Source: Lepisosteus oculatus (taxonomy: Eukaryota; Chordata; Actinopteri; Semionotiformes; Lepisosteidae). Taken from it: a stretch of 64,000 bases of DNA. This document shows, in pieces, positions 1 to 13,119 of the stretch (its first letter is position 1; the number at the start of each line of letters is the position of its first letter). The position numbers and the translations under genes are program-made. The notes below the pieces were generated by a model. It saw nothing but the letters and a program-made list of their open reading frames with translations, did not search any database and was not told the origin of the DNA. The stretch is taken from assembly GCF_040954835.1 (NCBI RefSeq), contig NC_090698.1:52524284-52588283 (forward strand). Direction: 5' to 3'.

Positions 1-1360
1 TTTATTTTGGAACAGCAGCCAATAATTTGTGAAGACAGTGATAACTAGCTATGTGAAAACAAGCATTTTTAACTTTTGTATTATTTAATTTTCCCCTTCA
101 TAATCAATTAAAAAACTGTATTTAAAGTAGTGTGAAAACAGAAATAATACTTCTTGATATTTGATGCTTCACTGGAGTTGGAGAATGGAAGATGAGTTTT
201 GGCATAATGAATGCTGGGAAATAGTGCTCTAGAGGGCAGAGTTTGATTCTAAAATTGGGGACTGATGGCAACAGGGTCTTGTCCTTGTCTCAGACCTCTA
301 TCAATTCCAGTATATATGCCTACCTGCGCATTGCATGTTCTTTACAATTGGCAGCGGTTTTTCATGCTTGATTTTCCTGAAAATACTGTACCTGGAGGCT
401 CTACAGTTATGCACACAAATATATTTATATTGGTATAAGCGCTTTTTATCAAACACAATAGTAACATTACTTCGGACAGAAAATGTTTCCACTCTGCAAA
501 TAATACTGATAAACAATAAAAAACAGTAAAACATTAAAAAAGTAATACAATCAAAGGTGAAGAACACAAATCTGTGATGAAAGTTTTCACAAACCTCTTT
601 TTTCTTCAGATAAAAATCCTTAGTTTTAAGAAAAATGGTTAGAAGTGAATGGAAAAAGGAGAGTTGGACAGGATGAAATATATTAAAAGTCAACATTTCT
701 AGAAATAAAGGTTAAACTTCAATATGTTATTGCTTGAATTCAGTTCAAGTATTGAAATACTGAAATTTGAATATTTGGCGCAGATTTCATACAGATTCCC
801 AGGCCAGAGGTGAGAGGCTCCATCTAGAAATCAGTAAAACAATTACAAATATAACAACATTAATAATAACATTGGGACAGATCTACAGTACCTGTGCTCA
901 ACAATATTTCTATTTTCATCAAATCTCAGAAACTCAAAAGATGTACAATTATTTTGTTTAAATAAAAACAAAATACGCAAAAAGCTCCCTAGTTCCCCAC
1001 GATCTGGAAATGTTGTGCAGAACAGAAGAAACACCACCAGTAGTGACATGGCTGTAATGCACTAAACTACATCTGTGACACATTATAAGACACTTTGGCA
1101 GGAGAGCAATGTGATACTAGAGGTTTCATTAACAAGGATTACCAAGAACCTTATCCCCTGCCTGAAAGCAGCATATTGAGTGATGGTGTCTTTTAGTTCC
1201 CTAGAATGTCTGGTAATTGTAATTTATTCATTACACTCATGCAATGTGAACACATTACATTATTCAAAGTTCTTTTAATTGTATTTTTTCACTGACAGTT
1301 AAATACCTCTAGAAAAAGATCAAGTAGGTTGCAGTGTCAGCAGGCAAAAACAGGTAGCTG

Positions 1361-1475
1361 GTTTATTCCACGCTGAAAAGAAAAGAAAGGAAACCCAACG
1401 TTTCAGCTGAGAAGCTGTGAAAAAAGCTCCACAGCTGAAACGTTGCGTTTCCTTTCTTTTCAGCATGGAATAAAC
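1361..1475. repeat. Fold-back inverted repeat, copy 1
   Basis: A left arm at 1361-1409 and a right arm at 1432-1475 are reverse complements apart from a 5-nt insertion and two mismatches. Each arm runs from TTTATTCCA-GCTGAAAAG to CAACGTTTCAGCTG, with a 22-nt loop. Related sequence occurs at 61203-61283 and half of one at 34270-34325, so this is a repeat family and not a local accident. Confidence 0.8.
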
Positions 1476-4400
1476 CCGCTGTTACCTCTGGAAAAATAAC
1501 ATTCTCTGGCTGCCAAGAAGATACAATGTAAGGACTTCAGCAAACTTTGTTGTTAACTACAGCCTTAGTGACATACTGTATAGTAACAAACGTTGAGAAG
1601 TAATATGAATATTATGACTTTTTGTATGTTCCGTCTTTTTGAAATATACATGCACTGAAACGTTATTTACATTGTTTTATCTAAAATATTAAGGCCCAAG
1701 ACTTGCAAAAATTAATGCACAAGTGGATCTTGCTCTACAGTATGTAGCAAAAGCAAAAACGTTTTTCCTTTTCAATTACCATGTTCAATTCTACTTACAC
1801 GTCTATCTTTGAGGTTTTTTCATGGAAAATCAGCAATAAGTACTTCGCAAATTCCAATTTACGATTTCTTGGTTGCCATTTGCTACTACCAGCGCAGTCT
1901 CCAAAATAAAGTATAAAAAAATACAATAGCTCCCCCTTGTGGCGACATTGTAGAAACTGACCCCATTTCTACAGCAGTTTTTCCAGAAAAAAACGACGGG
2001 TTTTTAAACGTCTCTAGATACAGGACATTTTTTCAAGAAAGTGGTTTACATTAGGATACCTGATCCCAACATACAATCAGACTAAAGTCTATAATCGTAA
2101 TAGAAATGCTTTAACTAATTTTATAACAACAGAACCGCGGTTGACAACACAAGATCATAATCTGATTTTACACACAACTAGGGATACACAGTTTCCTTTG
2201 CTACTGGGGACCACTGGTTAGACTCTGGTTACTGTATTTACTGTATTACTGTAGATTTTATTACTGCATAAAAAGTAGACAAGTTTACTTTTTTCATTTA
2301 AAATGAGAGCTTCAGAACCAGTGGCATATGAAAAGTAAAGTAGGACAATTTAATTTGTTTTTCAGGTGGAGTAGTCTTTGTAATTTAACTCTAAATATGT
2401 AACAACATTCAATGTATTTTAAAAAAAGCACTACGATGATATACATCCATTTTATTACAGTCTGCTTGTCTTGGTGAGGGTCATTTGTAACAATGTCTTA
2501 TTTAAATATTTACCAATGTGATTTGAAAATAATTAAGTGTTGGCCTATTCTCTGGATCAAGGGTAGATTGAAACTGTTTTCTTATTTCATCAAGTTGTCT
2601 TTCAGAAAGCAACTTTTCAGCTTCAACGTTCTTTCTGAAATATCCCAGTTGCGTGTTTTTTCTTTGCACTGTGGCATTGATTTTCTATTTTTGTTTTATA
2701 ATATTACACATTATGGTCTTCCATAACTTACACTCATAACTTATTCTGAGGGAAACATCACTTCATCAACATAATCCAACTGTTTTTTGATGCATTAAGT
2801 TTACAGTGTATATTTGTACAGGGTCTACAGAGATTTTTTTTCACAATTCATCACAACCTTAATGACGCACAAACAGGTCCTGTCTGCTAAAACAAATATC
2901 TGTATGAAATCCTCGGTTCCAATAAATACAGCAGGGGAGAGCAGAATATTATTATCTATTAAAAGGAGTAAAAAACAATACTGTTCTGTCATTTCCTCAT
3001 TCACCAGGTTTAAAAAGTTACTTTGAAATTATAATTCACATTTAATTTAGACTGTGATTTCCAACCCAGGAGTATTAGAACAATAAACAGTGAGCTGGCA
3101 GCTGAGTTCTATGTAAGTATAGGATTTGCTTGACTTGGCTGATGGATAAATGCCTGGGCAGTGGACAGGGCTTCTTACAGTAACTCTTCTACAGCCCAGC
3201 TAAGTGACTGAGTGTGAGACAAGGATGTGCACACGTTGCAAATAGATAGGAACTGAAGTCTCTGTAACTGGCTACTAATTGTGTCTGGGTTAATTGTCTT
3301 CTTCCATACTTTTGTTTTAAACTCCAGTCATGAAAAATTTTCATTAGAAATGCATGTACCGTGTACTGTATCCTACAAGAGAAAGGTGTACTGTAGCTAA
3401 TCATCTCTGAAGAACAGTATTGCAGTAAATAATATCACATCACATAAATCATCTTCCTGTGAACACAAAGTCCAGCAGACTGAATATTTTCAATATGATC
3501 AAAAGTGAAGATTTACTAAAAATGGTCAATAAATATTAGAAAACAAATACTGAATTGAATCTAGACAGAAGAGCAATTATCACAAGATGCTAATTAAAGT
3601 AAGGTGTCATTTTAAGGTTGACAAGGCTGCAACAAGTTAACTAGTTTTGTTTTTACTTGCTCTAGTGTGGTTTCTAAACAAAGCAACCATTATAAAGTAG
3701 AAGTGTTTTGATAGTCAATACATTGATTTATGAAGAACAAAACAAGTCTGATAAGGCTTTAAGAATGTACAAATACTTAAACTAACCTTAAATAATATTT
3801 TTGATGTGGAATGAAAGAATATTTGAAACTGTGTATAAAGAGACTCTTTTGTCCTCTTAAAATAATCTTGAATTAAAAGCTGCTGCAAAACTCTCTGGGC
3901 TAGCATGAACAGCCATGCTCAAACACTATAGAGAGACTAAAAGAACCTAGCGTGGGTAACACATATATAGATTAACTGTATGCCTAATCCCAGTAAAATG
4001 GTCCTTTAAAAAGGACTACATTAATCCATTTTAATGCATGTACTGCATTAAACGTACTTATGGAAGTATCGGAGATCTTATAGCAAACTGAGCATATACA
4101 GTATGATAACAGGATCATACACAAAAAAACATATCTGCCAGGAGAGCCATTTAAGAGACTACTTTGCACATGGATTTCAAAATTGTTCATAGGGCACAAG
4201 AACTGCATCGAGTTTCATTTGTTTAGAAAATGGATAAACATTAAAGCCAGTGAACAACAACACAGAGGAATTTTTATTTTTTAGCACTTTTTATTTATCT
4301 TTTCGCCAGACTTTTTTCAGTACAGGAAAACAATATGCATAATTCAGTCTTTAAAAGAGTAGACAGCCAATACATTCAGTCAAGCAAATACGGTCTCACA

Positions 4401-6149
4401 TAATTCAAATAGTTCACATATTTATAGAGTATAACAGTTGTGTACCTTTCCAAGTTGAATTTTACATCTGTTAAATTAGTTATTTCTGCTATAGCTTGGT
4501 TTAATGCATTTGCCAGTTTTCTTCTTTTACTGAAAAATAAAATGGTTGAATCAGTCAAGGAAAAATGTAACTGTCAAAAGCCTGCCAAAATTCTTCAAAA
4601 AAAAGTTATCCCACACTTTAAAATCAATTTCAATGTCCAATATACAAATTAAGAATTGGTACTTAAGAATATTATTTTCATTAAAGTGTCCTTTTTTTAA
4701 CTCCGTATAGAATCTTATACATGTCACACTTGACATTGACTAGTCAAGATCTCACGAGATGTTTTTTAGGAAAATAGCCAGTTTATTTTATTTATTGTCC
4801 CTGGCTAAAATGAAAGAATACTATGTACCTGTATTCATTTTTTGTAAGTGATGGTATTCTTCCAGAAACTGTCTGCATCTTCCAGAAACTCCCCATTAAT
4901 GTTTATTTCAATAAAAGAACAGCTGTTTGCTATGTGGTTATGGCATTTTATTGTATTTTACACATCACATTGAACATATTTTGTTGAAAATCGAGGGTTC
5001 TAGAAACATATCCTTCAGATACTGTATGTAAGCACAAATTTGCAATTTGAAAATGTATGGATTTAAAAGATTATATTGAAATCCTTAACGCACAGTAAAA
5101 TGCACTCTGCACAAAATGGAGAACAATCCCAAATATTTATTAATATGAAAATAAATGTCAACCATGTTAACCCATAAACAGTCTATGGCTTTCTAAATCT
5201 TAATACATAAATGTGTAGCTATGAGTAAGAATAAATTCAAGTTTAAACTCAATTTATTTTCGTCATTTCTGTCAATAGGCCAATGCTGCTTGCCCTTTCA
5301 CGGTTTTTAGTTTTTCAAAGAAATATTAATTCTAAGTCCACTTAGAGTGCAAATTATTGTAAAATGGTCAAATAAAGAACATGCCTTATGGGAGCCACCA
5401 ATCAAATCACTACATTTTTAAATGAATATATTTATCATTCAACTGACATTTACATCTGTCAGCAACAGCTCAATGGACAATCTGCAAGACTTATCCTTAT
5501 TACTTATTATAAATATGTGTATGCCATTGTTGCAAAGTTAAAGACAAGACAATAACTGTCTTCATATCTGATGCTGGGCACTAGCAGTTATGGGGTGCCT
5601 TCAAATGTATTTGTCAACAAGACAAATACATCTTCTAATACTGCAAAAGCAGCCACCTTTTCACGTATGGCAGTTTAGCAAAATGAAACACAATTTTTTC
5701 AAAGAACCTAATTTAGATGTTCATTTCATACATCAAAGGATATTTTCATGCAGTATTATTTCAATAATTAAAATAAGTTATGTTTCATCAGGTACTGTAT
5801 GTTCTTTATCTGATTTCACTTACTCTCATAAAAAAATTAATAAAAGAGCAGCATTTTGTACATATCAGCCCATGATTTGCAAGGAAAGATATATTCTTTG
5901 CAGTTTTAGTAATGTAAATTTGGAAATATTAGCACAAGATGTATGCCAAAAATGACAATAAAGAACACTGTATGGTAATTTGCTACTATACTATTGTTAG
6001 GAGAAAGTTAGGTCTTAGACCAGACAAAGGACAATCACTGCTAAGTTGCCATTTGCTCATTCACGAAGTGTGATGGGTTTAGGGTAATTGATATCTTTTC
6101 TTAAACTGTTCTGTGCCACTTTGGAACAGTCAATATATAATCAATGTGG
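1476..6149. other. Gene-poor AT-rich interval
   Basis: No exon or named repeat can be supported. A 121-codon frame at 5590-5955 (plus) is AT-rich and shows no motif, and was not accepted as a gene. Confidence 0.5.
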
Positions 6150-6740
6150 TTCTTTCATGACACTTGTAAGAGCACATGGACAGCACAGTTTGCTTCATAA
6201 TGCCTGCAGCAAAATTGTCATGCAGTAAATGGGAGGAGCATATGCAGCAATAAAACAACACAAATGTAGAGACATCCAGTTGCTGGGGCCACTGTTGCTC
6301 CAATAAATAAATAAACAAATAAAATTTTCTTTCAGATACAGTACTTGTATCAGGATATACATCACATTTTTGAAGACTTTGCACTCCTTCACTCTGTGTC
6401 CCTCTGCTCCCCAGTTGTGGCATTTTTTTGTAGTGCATTTCTTTTTGTTGTGGCCGGGCGATCTGCACATTCTGCAGAATGCCTCCTGTGGCCTAAGATA
6501 AAAGAGATCTGCCCATCTGTGCCAATGGTCAACTGTGCTGGCAAGTGGCGGTATCCTTTGAAGTCTTCTGGGTCCTCTCTCAGGAGAACTCTGTACTGAT
6601 GTTTCCCAGTCCAGATACCCATTTCGTCCCTCGCGTTCTGGGGCTGAGAGATTATGTGTCTACCCTGGAAGACTGTCACAGTGACAGTGAACAGATTGGA
6701 GGGATTGGTAGCCACCCCTCTACAAGGTCCAACTTGTGAT
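6150..6740 (-). pseudogene. Decayed zinc-knuckle (CCHC) retroelement ORF1 / ZCCHC3-like remnant
   Basis: Overlapping minus-strand frames carry pieces of one protein: a segment like GKHQYRVLLREDPEDFKGYR with HLPAQLTIGTDGQISFILGH, then in a shifted frame CRSPGHNKKKCTTKKCHNW and GAEGHRVKECK, which are CCHC zinc-knuckle motifs. The order (a GK-R-L-DP-GF-HLP-LGT-G-FYPGQ type block followed by knuckles) is that of LINE ORF1 or ZCCHC3-like proteins abundant in fish. At least one frameshift separates the pieces, so it is broken. Confidence 0.6.
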
Positions 6741-8768
6741 AATGTATATAACCATCACTCCGCAGATGGTAATTAATGGAAGGCATCAGATTCAGGGAAG
6801 GAACAGCAATTGTTTGACACGTATTCATAGACCAGCAGCCTATTCAAAATACTTGCTCATACACTCCCCTGGAATTCAGCCTATTTTGTTATGATCATCA
6901 TCATCACCGTCATCATTATCAATATTAATAATGGCAGATTCTGGTAGCAATTATGCACACACAGCTCTACTGCATAACGGATCCCTTGTAGAAGTACTTC
7001 AAAATTAATTGAATAAAGGCAAACAAATACCTAACTCTAGTTGAATTTAACCAGGGCACTGGGGTTAACACCACAAATCTTTTGAAAAGTGTCACATTTA
7101 ATGAGCAGGTAGGACCTCAGTAAGTTATCTAAAATGACAAAAATACACATTTTCTTCAAACAATATACTGTAAATACACACAAGTTATTTATATTGTACA
7201 AGGGATTTTGATTATGGACAGAATTTAGAGATAAATTATTTAAGATGCTATCTGTGGAAGAGCACAATGTATATCATTAGTTTTAAAGCAATATACAGTA
7301 TGTAAGAGTTATATGTTTGTTCTCTTACCTTGTTTTATAAGACGAAATGTAGTTTTTGCTGTTAATGCATGATTGTTCCACTAGATGGTGCAAGTTTAAA
7401 CTGCTCCACAACAAGAGTGGGTTGCAGTTCTTTTTTAAAAAGCAGTTGGTGCACACTCAAAAGGTGTTATCAGGCTGCTTATGACATTTTGTAGTATACC
7501 CAGTGTATTTTCATTTTAAATCCTTGTTCCAGATATAAATTATGCCAGATCACTAACAAAAAACAGCTGTTAAATCAACTGCAATCTAGACTCTAGTTTT
7601 ATTAAACAATGGAGAAAAAAAAGTCCAACTGTAGTACATAAAAAATATAATTCAATCTTGTTGTCCTCCAAGATTTCTAGTGCACTGCCTGTTGTTACAA
7701 CGTCGTTCTTGTGAGATAATGCAAGTGTGACTTTTTGGTTTTTCAATGTAGTTATTCCCTATACAAAATGGAGTGCAATCTACTTGGAATGTTAAATACT
7801 CTGAAACTCCACCCTGGCCAATCACCTCACCAAGCTAATAAAATGCTAATGTTTTGGTTTGACTCCTGAGTTTGAAGTGAAGGAAAAAAAGAATCAGCAC
7901 GGTGTATTGTGGGGTTTGTTACAACTTGAGCTATTCTGTTCCCCTCACTTATTGACAGTTGGCAATTGCTCAATTGGCAGCCATATCTTATTAATTATCC
8001 TTTATAGTAGATGAATCAATATTTGAATCCAGGCACTGTACAGCTGTATGAGAAGCCTGATGAAAAAATGCTTATTTTTTCCCACTTCATCAGATAACAG
8101 GTCCGGCTCGATGAGGGAGGGGCACAGCAGCCTTCAAAAAGAGAGACCGTTAGCAGTCTGTGTCCACCTTGTAAAGGTCATCTAAGGTCACATGAAACAC
8201 CTGTAAAAGAATGAATTGATATGCATTCTCTTGTAATCCAATTAAGTAATTCTTTAGTCAAACTGTAATTTCTTCTCTTTGCAATTTATCTGTGACATGG
8301 TCAATGCATGCAATGGAATTAAAAAAAAACAACTTATGCATATGTTTTTTTTATGATTTCTGCCTCCATGTTGTTCCTTATTTAAATCTTTCCTTGGTTC
8401 TTTGTCTCAACTGTTTCTGTATTGTTTTTGTCCTAATTTCCCAGGGTCACAGGGACAGAAAAAAAAGGGAGAGAAAAAAGCAGGGGCAGTCAGGTGCAAG
8501 GCGTTTATTCTTTCTGTGTACCTGTGGATGTGCAGGGTCAGGGTAAGCACACAACTGCTCGGGAAACACACTGCGCACCAGTTTCTTCAACTCAGTGGGA
8601 TATACAAAGGTGGGACATCTTTTCTGACTGGAACTCAGCCCCCTGTGCCACTGAGAAAAAGGCAGCGACACAACTGGGGAGTATTACTGACATGCTGTCT
8701 GGACACTGCAGTACATTAATACTGCACTGAGAACGAGAGGTGATTAACACAGAATCACTGACAGGACA
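6741..8768. other. Unassigned interval
   Basis: Mostly AT-rich with nothing recognised. 8440-8730 is GC-richer and could be an old repeat, but no family could be named. Confidence 0.45.
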
Positions 8769-9040
8769 CTACAGTATATTATTAATAATTAATAACAATT
8801 CATTATACTTATATAGTGCTTTTCTGGACACTCCACTCAAAGTGCTTTAGAGGTAATGGGGACTCCCCTCCACCCCTCTGTAGCACCAGCTGGATGATGC
8901 GACAGCAGCCAAAGTGTGCCAGCACACTCATCACACATTAGTTATCAGTTGGGCAGGAGAATAGAGTAATGAAGCCAATTAATGGATGGAGATTATAAGG
9001 TGGGCCATGATTGATAAAAGCCTGGGGGAAAATGTGTCCA
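8769..9040 (-). repeat. 5S-derived SINE, 3' part, reverse orientation
   Basis: In reverse complement this matches the 3' half of the full-length SINE copies: the segment with CATCATCCAG, GGGGAGTCCCCATTACCT, AAGCACTTTGAGTGGAGTGTCC and a short TTAAT-rich tail. The 5S-like head is missing. Confidence 0.75.
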
Positions 9041-9589
9041 AGATTAAACTGCACAGAGATAAAGAGGGAATCAATACAAACACACTGCCTATAAGCCTAG
9101 CTAGGATAGACTAATGCAGTTTGATAGTCAAATTTTAATACTGACCCACTGTGTTTACTGATTTTAGTCAGACTGGATGGAGAGATTAAATGTGTGGTAC
9201 TACTGACCAGTGTGAGACTGATTAGTTTGTATGCCTTTCTTCGCCTCTGTCTGTCAGTCTTCAGAGCTGATGCAGTAAAGAGCAGTGGCGCCACCCAGAG
9301 GGGAACACTAGAATAAGAACACAAGACATAAGACACTAAGAAAAAATGTCCCGTACTTCAAACTTTGAAGGTACAGTAGTGGTCAGTCACCCTCAAGATA
9401 GTGAACAATGTTTCAACAGATTTACGGGACAGCCCTTTTCAGATTCGCAGCCACCAACACTGACAGGCAACATACAGGTTCTGAAAACAAACTAATTTCA
9501 AATGCAGGGCTGCAGTCACATTTTCCGAGTGCAATCCATATACAGCACTAATAGAAGTGCTGTATTTGTATGTACTATAGGTGTAGTTA

Positions 9590-10530
9590 TATTTTCGTAC
9601 AAATTAAGTATCCGTTTATTTAGGAAAAATGTTATTTCGTAATTAAAAAGACAGTGCGACGTATCAATACGCCATATTCGTATTGGGGGTCCAACGTCTT
9701 GCAGTACAAGGAAGAACCTCTGAAAAATGAACTCTTATAAATAGAAATGGTCGATTATGACTGGACTTGTTCCATCCATATTATGGTAAAAAATATTAAT
9801 CCACCCGTTAACGTGGAGCAATTTTGTCCAAGGACAAAACGACGTATATTTTGCTCAGATTGTTTGAGAATTTAGAAACGGAATTGTTTTTTTAAAGAAA
9901 ATCGTATGGTCTTGACTGAATACCCGCCTGTCACAGTCGGAAGTAGTTTTCAAACTGAGGGCTCTACTTCATAAACATTGTACGCTATGTGTGGACTTGT
10001 ATAAAGTAGCTATTACATGTCTTTATCCGAGTTTTTACTTGTCACGTTCCTGACCGTTAACAATCGTGTATATGTACAGCTAAGAATGTAAGGAGGGAAA
10101 AACACTTAGTAACAGTAATAGTATTATTAGATTAAAATTATTAACTAGTTATTAATCCCATCGATGGCAAAAGAGTAGCGCGTTCCATAAAACTTTTAAT
10201 TTCGTCAGATCAATGTGTTTTACCCGAAATCCTGACATTTGTCTCTGTAGTAATCCATCTTGTGACTGTCGGTTTTAATGGTTCAGATGCATCAATGCAG
10301 TAGTATTTCTGACACTGATATTATGACGAAAAAGTTAAAATGCATGCATTATGCAGCTCGTTCATACTTTAAGTAGTAATACAATGCATTGAAAACAGTA
10401 GATTTATTTAACTTCACGTTATGAAGTCGCACAAGGTCTCGCGATTGCAGCTTATTTACACTTTTCGTTCAAGCTATGAACATCTTTCAATGTGCTACTT
10501 ACAATTAATATATGAAACTAGTACTTTTTG
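9590..10530. promoter_or_regulatory. AT-rich stretch with preserved CpG (possible non-methylated island)
   Basis: By eye about 30 CpG dinucleotides occur in roughly 940 bp, although G+C is only about 38%. That is near the number expected without CpG loss, whereas the flanks are strongly depleted. Such low-GC, CpG-retaining islands mark promoters or enhancers in cold-blooded vertebrates. No convincing exon was seen inside. A young transposon insertion is the alternative. Confidence 0.4.
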
Positions 10531-10599
10531 TTACTCAATGGTGCAGTTACTTTTCAAGAGCTAATACAGTCTCCCAAATGTACATGTACTTTTTTATGG

Positions 10600-10740
10600 C
10601 AGGGGTCCCCAATGGTGATCTTGGGGTGCCAGTGTTTCTGTAGGCCTTATAGGTTTCTGCACTGATACTGTTACTGCTGCAAAAACCTAAGAGAAATTGG
10701 CAAATTAATCCAATTAAACAAAAAAACAAAATTATTCATG
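10600..10740. repeat. Interspersed repeat fragment with hAT-like terminus
   Basis: It begins CAGGGGTCCCCAA, the style of terminus of non-autonomous hAT elements, and runs into an AT-rich body with GGCAAATTAATCCAATTAA. The other end was not located. Confidence 0.35.
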
Positions 10741-10759
10741 TTATTAAAGGCCAAGTGGT

Positions 10760-11760
10760 GTGAAAATCTCTAGACACACTAGGCCCAAAAGAATAGCTAT
10801 GAGGAAGAGACTATCTGGCCCATCTACCCCATTTGGTAGTTAGTAATTAATTAATCCAGAGTCTCATTCATCCTTTTTTGAAAGAAGCCAGGATATCGGT
10901 TTCAACAACATTACTGGGCAGATTGTTCCATACTCCCATAATACAAACAAATGCCTCTTGTTCTCAAGTTTTACATGCACTTCCACATAGTTTTGACTTG
11001 TGCCCTCTGGTTTGTATTTCACTGTTTATTCGGAAGAAGTCCACTGGGTTGAAATTGTAAGGATTTTGAATATTTGGATCAAATCCCCTCATAGTCTGTT
11101 CAGTCTACTCAAGACTAAAACGATTCAGTCCTTTAAAGCTGCCAATGTAGGGCATTCACTTTAGTGCCAGAACATACAGTATCTGGTTGCGCTTTTCTGG
11201 ACTGATTCCAGGGCAGAAATATCTTTTTTGTAACACGATGAACAAAATTTTACACAATACTCTAGATGAGTACTTACTAGTATACAGTATTACACAAATT
11301 TAACATAAAATTCGTTGATGTAAATTGTATCCTAACATTTTGTGTGTTTTGCTGTTTCCACACATTGTGTTACAGATGTAAATGATGTGTCAAACACTTA
11401 AGTCTTCTCCATTAGTACTCTCTTCAAAAATAACATTTCAATTTCAATCTATTAACCAATTCTCAATGCAAACACGTATTTCCCCAAATGCCTACCCACC
11501 TGTAACTTGAGATTTATTTCTTAGAGGAATAAATAGATGCATTCTGAAAATATAAATACATTATATCGTATATGCGTCTATTACTGGTGTTGCTTCTTCA
11601 ACTCAAACAAGTTAATTGAGCAAGACCTACCTTTTCTAAATCTATGGATGCTGCCCCTGTCAAGTGTTGTGTCAATTGCTTATAACATTCCCATGTTTCC
11701 AAAAGTACAACTGAAAGGACACCATTCAGTCCTGGAAATGTATTAATCTTAAGTGCTTAA
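10760..11760 (-). mobile_element. Decayed CR1-type LINE, 3' part of ORF2
   Basis: Minus-strand translation with stops and shifts gives the usual C-terminal pattern: LNRF-L-E, FDPNIQNP, NPVDFFRINSEIQTRGHKSK, GVWNNLPSNVVETDILASFK, followed by the 3' tail segment ATGGGGTAGATGGGCC. Sequence at 11311-11760 matches the region just upstream in the same element type. The copy is old and non-coding. Confidence 0.7.
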
Positions 11761-11924
11761 AGTACTTTACTACAGTAAAATAAAGTATTACCCCAAAATT
11801 CTGCCTTTACTACAGTATGTTAATTCTTAAGTATAACATGAAATAAAGTATTCCCTTCATTTGAAGAGCTTTTTAGACACAACATCTGCATACAAACCTT
11901 TGCAGGAAACAGTTGCTGTATTTG

Positions 11925-12385
11925 GGTGTGGTAAGTACTAGGATGAGAGATGTCTTAGAAGATCTGGTGTTGTTATACTGTAAGTGGTCTTGGTGGATCA
12001 GTAGGTTGCATTTTTCCCTTAGGACCAAAATACCTAAACAGGAGCCCCAGTATGCCGACAGATAACACTGTGCTGTAGGAGGTGTCATCCTTCAGATATA
12101 ATGTTAAAAAGAGGTCCCAACAACTAGAAAATTAAATGTCCCATGGCATTGTATGTAAAAGTAAGGATTGTTAATCCTGTGGTCCTAGTTCAGTTTCACT
12201 TTTGGCTTGTGCAGTTTGGCCTCTTTAAAATACCCCCCTTAATTCAAGAAGTAAATTTTCACTTTTCTACCTAACCTGCTGTGTTTGGTACTGTTGGTAC
12301 ATAATGGCTGCTAGATGGTTCTATATGTAAAGTGCTTTGGGATCCTTTGGAATTATAAAGCACTACACAATTGAGAAAATGTTAC
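11925..12385 (+). repeat. Old diverged copy of the 5S-derived SINE
   Basis: The order of blocks is the same as in the full copies: a 5S-like TAAGTACTAGGATGAGAGAT head, an AACAGGAGCCCCAGTATGCC block, a TCATCCTTCAGATATAATGT block, and a terminal GTAAAGTGCTTTGGGATCC. Divergence is much higher than in the copies at 20458 and 30563. Confidence 0.55.
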
Positions 12386-12914
12386 TGAAAGGAATTTTAG
12401 ACTTCTAAGCACTAGAGTCCTCTTGTGCTAGCAAGGACATTTTCCACTCTTTTGAAACTGGCTAACTGGGCCAAAGCAGGGCAACTTCCATTTCCAAGTC
12501 ATTTTATGGGTGACAAAAACTGGAGCCCTGTGTGGACCAATGGCCCTCTGTGGCCTAGCCTGCATTTTTGAAAATCCTTTTAAAATCTTCTTCGAAATCA
12601 ATGCAGGAATTGAATTGTATTCTAGGCTGTGCTGCAGTAACATTTCTGCCACACTACTGTAGGTCATCAGCTATTTTGTGCAATGTAGCTTGCAATGCAA
12701 ATTGCTCCTGCTGTTAGTATTATAATGACCGTACAATTATGTTGTATGTAATGCCGTTCATGCGAAAATCAAGATGGCTGGCTGGCTGCCCACTTTGTTT
12801 GTAAAATTGAGAACGTCTGCATCGACCGAATTGGAACTTCTCAGATTTCATCAGCGTTCAAACCTACTTCAGACTTGCATCTTGAAGGCTGCAGTAATAG
12901 TATTGAGTCATTAC

Positions 12915-13115
12915 ATGCTTGGCAGTGTTAGAGGTGCTAGACACACTTAAGGCAAATAAATCGTCAGGGCATTATGGCATTCTATTAACAGTACTGAAAG
13001 AAACAAGATATGTTATCCATAACCTTTTAAAAATACTCTTTGTCACTGAAGACAGGGGTAATATGCACTGCCAGTGTAACAGCCATACACGTTTGACCAT
13101 TAAGGGGAGATCAAA
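12915..13115 (+). mobile_element. LINE reverse transcriptase fragment
   Basis: The plus-strand frame LEVLDTLKANKSSGHYGILL followed by TVLKETRYVIHNLLKILF matches the start of CR1-type reverse transcriptase (L-K-L-NKA-GPDGI-P-VLKE). It is truncated on both sides. Confidence 0.65.
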
Positions 13116-13119
13116 TTGA

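Noticed and set aside
301..696. 131-codon open frame on the minus strand
   Set aside because: Phe/Leu/Ile-rich AT-driven translation with no topology or family match.
5590..5955. 121-codon open frame on the plus strand
   Set aside because: AT-rich, no motif or domain, no splice context, codon use like the background; most likely a chance frame.
1..9590. Exons of SNX2, the human neighbour after SNCAIP, on the minus strand
   Set aside because: I looked for the conserved PX and BAR segments and found none; SNX2, if syntenic, must lie outside the window.
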